From: Arthrobacter sp. MA-N2
GTDB lineage: Bacteria; Actinomycetota; Actinomycetes; Actinomycetales; Micrococcaceae
DNA: 64,000 nt
Assembly: GCF_000517125.1 (NCBI RefSeq)
Contig: NZ_KI912155.1
Span: 3,336,034 to 3,400,033, forward strand
Reading direction: 5' to 3'
Part shown: piece after piece, positions 61,071 through 64,000 of the stretch
How positions within the stretch are numbered: the stretch's first letter is position 1
How the letters are laid out: the number at the start of each line of letters is the position of its first letter
The notes under the pieces: generated by a model
Databases searched by the model: none
Seen by the model: only the letters and a program-made list of their open reading frames with translations
What the model was told of the DNA's origin: nothing
Made by a program: the position numbers and the translations under genes

Positions 61071-62735
61071 CTATGACCGCAAAGTTTCGCTGGCGAAGAC
61101 CTCCTGGCCATCCCGCACGGTCTGCAGGCAGACAGGATCGCTACCGCTATCCAGCGCCGGGAGAAGGGGCGTCCGGGCACGCGGATCAGTGGACCAGGAC
61201 TGCACTCGGCCATCAGCCACCTGGACCATCAGTTCTTCAACTTCCCAGACGGCAAAGCTAGCAGGGGCACCGGGGACCAATTGCCCCAAAAGAGGATTGC
61301 GCTGTTTGCTGGCGCGCCAACCTGCCCGGGTGTGTCCCAGGAAGGCCGCCCGCGCCGAAATGCGTTGATCAGGGTTGCTGTGCTCCAGGCATGCCCGGAC
61401 ACTGGACCACGGCCGCAAGGGGGTGACCGGGCTATCGCTTCCAAAGCACACCGGTACGCCGGCGGCGTAATACGAGCCGAACGGATTCATCGTTGAACCC
61501 CGCGCACCCAGGCGTTGCTCATACAGCTTTCCTGCACCACCCCAGGCGGCGTCGAAGGCTGGTTGGGCACTCACCGTGATCGAATGCTTGGCCAATCGGG
61601 CGAGATCGGCGGCATCGGCCATTTCCACATGTTCGAGGCGATGTGCGGCGGCACGGACCCGCTGCTCGCCCACCTCCGAGGCCGCAAGGTCGAAGGCATC
61701 CAGCGCCATCTTCAGTCCGGCGTCACCTATGACGTGGAAACCGGCCTGGATACCCAGCCCTGAACAGGCTGCGATGTGGCGGGAAGCCTGGTCCACGGAG
61801 AGATAAAGGCTTCCACGATGACCCGGTGCATCGGCATAGTCGGAGCTGAGGGCAGCGGTCCGCGACCCGATGGACCCGTCGATATTCAAGTCACCTGCCA
61901 AGCCAAGGACGGAGACGTCCAAGCGTTCCAGAATGGATTCGGCATGTTCTTCCGACGTAGCTAATTCGCCCCAATAGGGCAGGATCTCGGGCAGCACCAT
62001 TTCACCGGTATTCCACGATGCCGACATGCGGAGGTCCTCAATACTGCAGATGTGCGGCGCCGCCATTTCCGCCAGCGCGACATAGCCGTTGGCCGCCGCC
62101 TCGCGGAGCGCGAGTTCCTGATACCGGCGGCGCTCGGCTTCGGGGAGCTGCCTGGCGGCCCGGCGCGCGGCAGTGTGGGCGGCCCTTAGGACGTGAGCGG
62201 AACCGTCATACCCGTCAAGGCCGCTGAGGCCCGCATTGGATGCCAAAGAGGTTGATACCAAAGCCGAATGCGCGTCGACGCGCGCTAAATACACCTTGCG
62301 TCCGCCGGCGGCGCGTTCGAGTTCCTCCGGTGTGGGAAAGGTCCTGTCCCACCACGTTGATTCGTCCCAGCCATGGCCAAGCACGGCGCCTGCCGGGCGA
62401 AGAGCTGTTGCCGCGTGGGCGACGGCGTCGAGCAGCTCCCGCCCAGACCGGACCCCGGCCAGCTGAAGGGAATCGGAAGCGATACCGGTCTCGGTGAGAT
62501 GCATGTGGGAATCCACGAAACCGGGAGCCAGCAGGGCTCCTCGAAGGTCGATGACTTCCATGGAGGAATCCACAATCGAGGTCGCGGCCTGCTCCGAACC
62601 GACCCAGGCAACGGTGTCTCCGTCAATCAGCATTGCCGTCGCGAAGGGGTCCGCCGCTGTGTAGACGGAGCCGTTCCGGTACATCGTGACCTTGCGCGGC
62701 TGGGTAGTGGCGGCGGGCACGCCTGGATGGATCAT
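61071..62735 (-). CDS. YtcJ-like amidohydrolase
   Basis: The product is 554 aa with AAGGAGC before the ATG. The N-terminal metal motif is GFVDSHMHLTETG (HxH), the barrel carries FHVIGDAGLKMALDAFDLA and RLEHVEMADAADLARL, and the C-terminal Asp is in VCFGSDSPVTPL. The composite beta-sandwich is formed by both ends. YtcJ proteins hydrolyse C-N bonds of unknown, often hydrophobic substrates. It is 30 bases downstream of the helicase gene in the same orientation. Confidence 0.92.
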   Translation of the reverse strand: MIHPGVPAATTQPRKVTMYRNGSVYTAADPFATAMLIDGDTVAWVGSEQAATSIVDSSMEVIDLRGALLAPGFVDSHMHLTETGIASDSLQLAGVRSGRELLDAVAHAATALRPAGAVLGHGWDESTWWDRTFPTPEELERAAGGRKVYLARVDAHSALVSTSLASNAGLSGLDGYDGSAHVLRAAHTAARRAARQLPEAERRRYQELALREAAANGYVALAEMAAPHICSIEDLRMSASWNTGEMVLPEILPYWGELATSEEHAESILERLDVSVLGLAGDLNIDGSIGSRTAALSSDYADAPGHRGSLYLSVDQASRHIAACSGLGIQAGFHVIGDAGLKMALDAFDLAASEVGEQRVRAAAHRLEHVEMADAADLARLAKHSITVSAQPAFDAAWGGAGKLYEQRLGARGSTMNPFGSYYAAGVPVCFGSDSPVTPLRPWSSVRACLEHSNPDQRISARAAFLGHTRAGWRASKQRNPLLGQLVPGAPASFAVWEVEELMVQVADGRVQSWSTDPRARTPLLPALDSGSDPVCLQTVRDGQEVFASETLRS

Positions 62736-62765
62736 GGAATTGCTCCTTGCTGGAATCTGCGGGGT

Positions 62766-64000
62766 TCAGGCGACGCTGGAATAGGCCACGACGCCGCGGC
62801 GGATGAGATCGATCGCTTCGCGGCACATCTTGGCCTGCCGCCGTTCGAGACCGGGAATCTTGGCCATCTGGTCGAGCAGGTCGATCACTTGCTTCGCCCA
62901 GCGTACGAAATCGCCTGCGGCAAGGTCTGTTCCGCTGAGAACTTCTTGAAGGTGCCGACCCTTGGCCCACTTGAAAATGGGCCACACAAGTCCAAGCTCC
63001 GGTTCAGCGGTCAATGGCAGCCTGTTCTTGTCCTCGACATCCTCCAAGGCAGACCACTCGTGCACCACGATGTCCACGGATGTTTCGAGGGAGACCGACG
63101 GCATCTTGGGTCGAAGGCCCCGATCGTCGCGTTTGGCCTGATAAACCATGGTGCTAGCCAGCGCGGCCAGTTCCGCGGCGTCGAGGTCCTTGATGGCGCC
63201 CCGCCGAATGGATTGCGAGATCAGCAGGTCTTTTTCGCCGTAGATACGGCGAAGTCGCTGACCATCCGCGCTGATGGTGACGTGGCCGCCGTCGGACGTC
63301 TGGAGGTAACCGTAAGCGGCGAGGACATCGCACACGCGGTCGAACGTCTTGGCGATCGTGTTGGTCCGGCCTTGGATCTGCCTGACGAGCCCATCGGTTT
63401 CATGGCGCAGTTTCCACCAGCGCTCGGCCCAGCGGGCATGGTCTTCGCGTTCGCTGCACCCGTGACAAGGATGGGCACGCAACGCCCGGCGGAGGTCAGC
63501 GATCTTCTTTTCCTGGTCCGGCAAATAGCGGGCACGGCCAAAGTCCTCGTTCCGGATCGTCCCCCGCGCGGGCGGGCGTCCCTCGCGCACTGCGTTCCGC
63601 ATCGCGGATGCCAAGTCGCGGCGGGATTTGGGCAGCTTCGCGTTGAACGACTTCGGTATCCGGATCCAAGATACCGGAGCGACGGGTCCTTCGACCTCGT
63701 GGGCGCCGATCCTGTGCAACTGGTTGTCTTCGGTCAGGACCGCGGGACGCGGTTCACGCGCGTTGGGGTCGGCATTGAGCACGACGGCGTATCCTGGCGT
63801 GCGGCCGCCGGAAACCTTGACGACATCGCCAGGCATGAGCCGGGTGAGGGAGTCCACGGTCAGAGACTTGCGCGCCCGCGACGTGCTCCGCGAGGCAAAT
63901 TGCTCCGCCTCGCTCAGATCCCGCCGGAGTTTGGCATACTCGGTGAAGTCGCCAAGATGGCACTTCATGGATTCCGCGTAGCCGGCAAGGGACTCTTCCC
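62766..64000 (-). CDS. DEAD/DEAH-box helicase with DSHCT domain, C-terminal part
   Basis: The frame is open to the right edge (upstream of the internal ATG it reads EESLAGYAES), so this is at least the last 411 residues of a larger protein. The segment MKCHLGDFTEYAKLRRDLSE, the KSLTVDSLTRLMPGDVVKV linker and the C-terminal DSHCT-like helical domain (RRGAIKDLDAAELAALASTM, PIFKWAKGRHLQEVL) match actinobacterial Mtr4/HelY-like RNA helicases. The helicase core lies outside the window. It would act in RNA processing or decay. Confidence 0.9.
   Translation of the reverse strand, partial: EESLAGYAESMKCHLGDFTEYAKLRRDLSEAEQFASRSTSRARKSLTVDSLTRLMPGDVVKVSGGRTPGYAVVLNADPNAREPRPAVLTEDNQLHRIGAHEVEGPVAPVSWIRIPKSFNAKLPKSRRDLASAMRNAVREGRPPARGTIRNEDFGRARYLPDQEKKIADLRRALRAHPCHGCSEREDHARWAERWWKLRHETDGLVRQIQGRTNTIAKTFDRVCDVLAAYGYLQTSDGGHVTISADGQRLRRIYGEKDLLISQSIRRGAIKDLDAAELAALASTMVYQAKRDDRGLRPKMPSVSLETSVDIVVHEWSALEDVEDKNRLPLTAEPELGLVWPIFKWAKGRHLQEVLSGTDLAAGDFVRWAKQVIDLLDQMAKIPGLERRQAKMCREAIDLIRRGVVAYSSVA

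Noticed and set aside
1..64000. tRNA, rRNA, riboswitch or replication-origin features
   Set aside because: I saw no cloverleaf-like sequence ending in the usual T-arm pattern, no rRNA signature and no DnaA-box cluster; without a covariance search this is a weak negative.

Overview
The window is high-GC, actinobacterial DNA, most likely from the Micrococcaceae (Arthrobacter, Pseudarthrobacter or Paenarthrobacter type). The evidence is ClpC, RbpA, a single-domain polyprenol-phosphate mannose synthase, GTG and TTG starts, an LAxTG-type sorting signal and many ATGA-coupled operons. The genus is inferred from gene content only. I saw no rRNA, tRNA or CRISPR array.

Layout. 0-6.5 kb holds housekeeping genes (clpC 5' part, GatB/YqeY protein, acyl-CoA ligase, histidine phosphatase, CorA) plus an EVE-like/HNH putative modification-dependent endonuclease. 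6.5-18.8 kb is a TetR-controlled catabolic island. On the minus strand lie TetR, ferredoxin reductase, ferredoxin, P450 and an MFS transporter. On the plus strand lie two phosphotriesterase-family proteins, an FAD monooxygenase, an alpha/beta hydrolase, an MBL-fold hydrolase and a CocE/NonD hydrolase. A 17-bp imperfect palindrome recurs three times: twice in the divergent promoter region and once upstream of tetR. The first phosphotriesterase paralogue has lost nearly all metal ligands. 18.8-30.1 kb holds a PfpI protein, a three-gene ABC exporter, a small membrane protein, glgX, a lipid-kinase-like protein, an ABC permease remnant, a monofunctional transglycosylase, CsbD, an HhH-GPD glycosylase and a RibD/DHFR-like reductase.

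30.1-46.4 kb is an accessory and decaying zone: remnants of at least two or three transposases, an LAxTG-anchored metalloprotease with a 33-bp-type tandem repeat, a frameshifted GH27 alpha-galactosidase with a ricin-type lectin remnant, a broken secreted protein, a LacI regulator and a broken GT2 glycosyltransferase. It also holds two paralogous sigma factors fused to anti-sigma-type zinc fingers. One of these also carries a transmembrane helix and an extracellular domain and is translationally coupled to a secreted repeat protein. The other precedes a tiny sorting-signal reading frame interrupted by a frameshift in a C-run.

46.4-54.7 kb holds a WecB-type epimerase, a small STAS-like protein, a DsbA-like lipoprotein, an MFS exporter, a tightly coupled type III PKS / methyltransferase / FAD-hydroxylase operon (phenolic-lipid or pyrone type) and peptide deformylase. 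54.7-64 kb returns to core genes: S9 peptidase, RlmA-like methyltransferase, NfeD, SPFH protein, RbpA, Ppm1-type mannosyltransferase, YtcJ-like amidohydrolase and the C-terminal part of a DEAD/DSHCT helicase cut by the window edge.

The strongest candidates for something not previously described are the three-operator TetR catabolic island with its metal-ligand-less phosphotriesterase paralogue, and the membrane-tethered sigma / zinc-finger / extracellular-domain fusion coupled to a surface protein.
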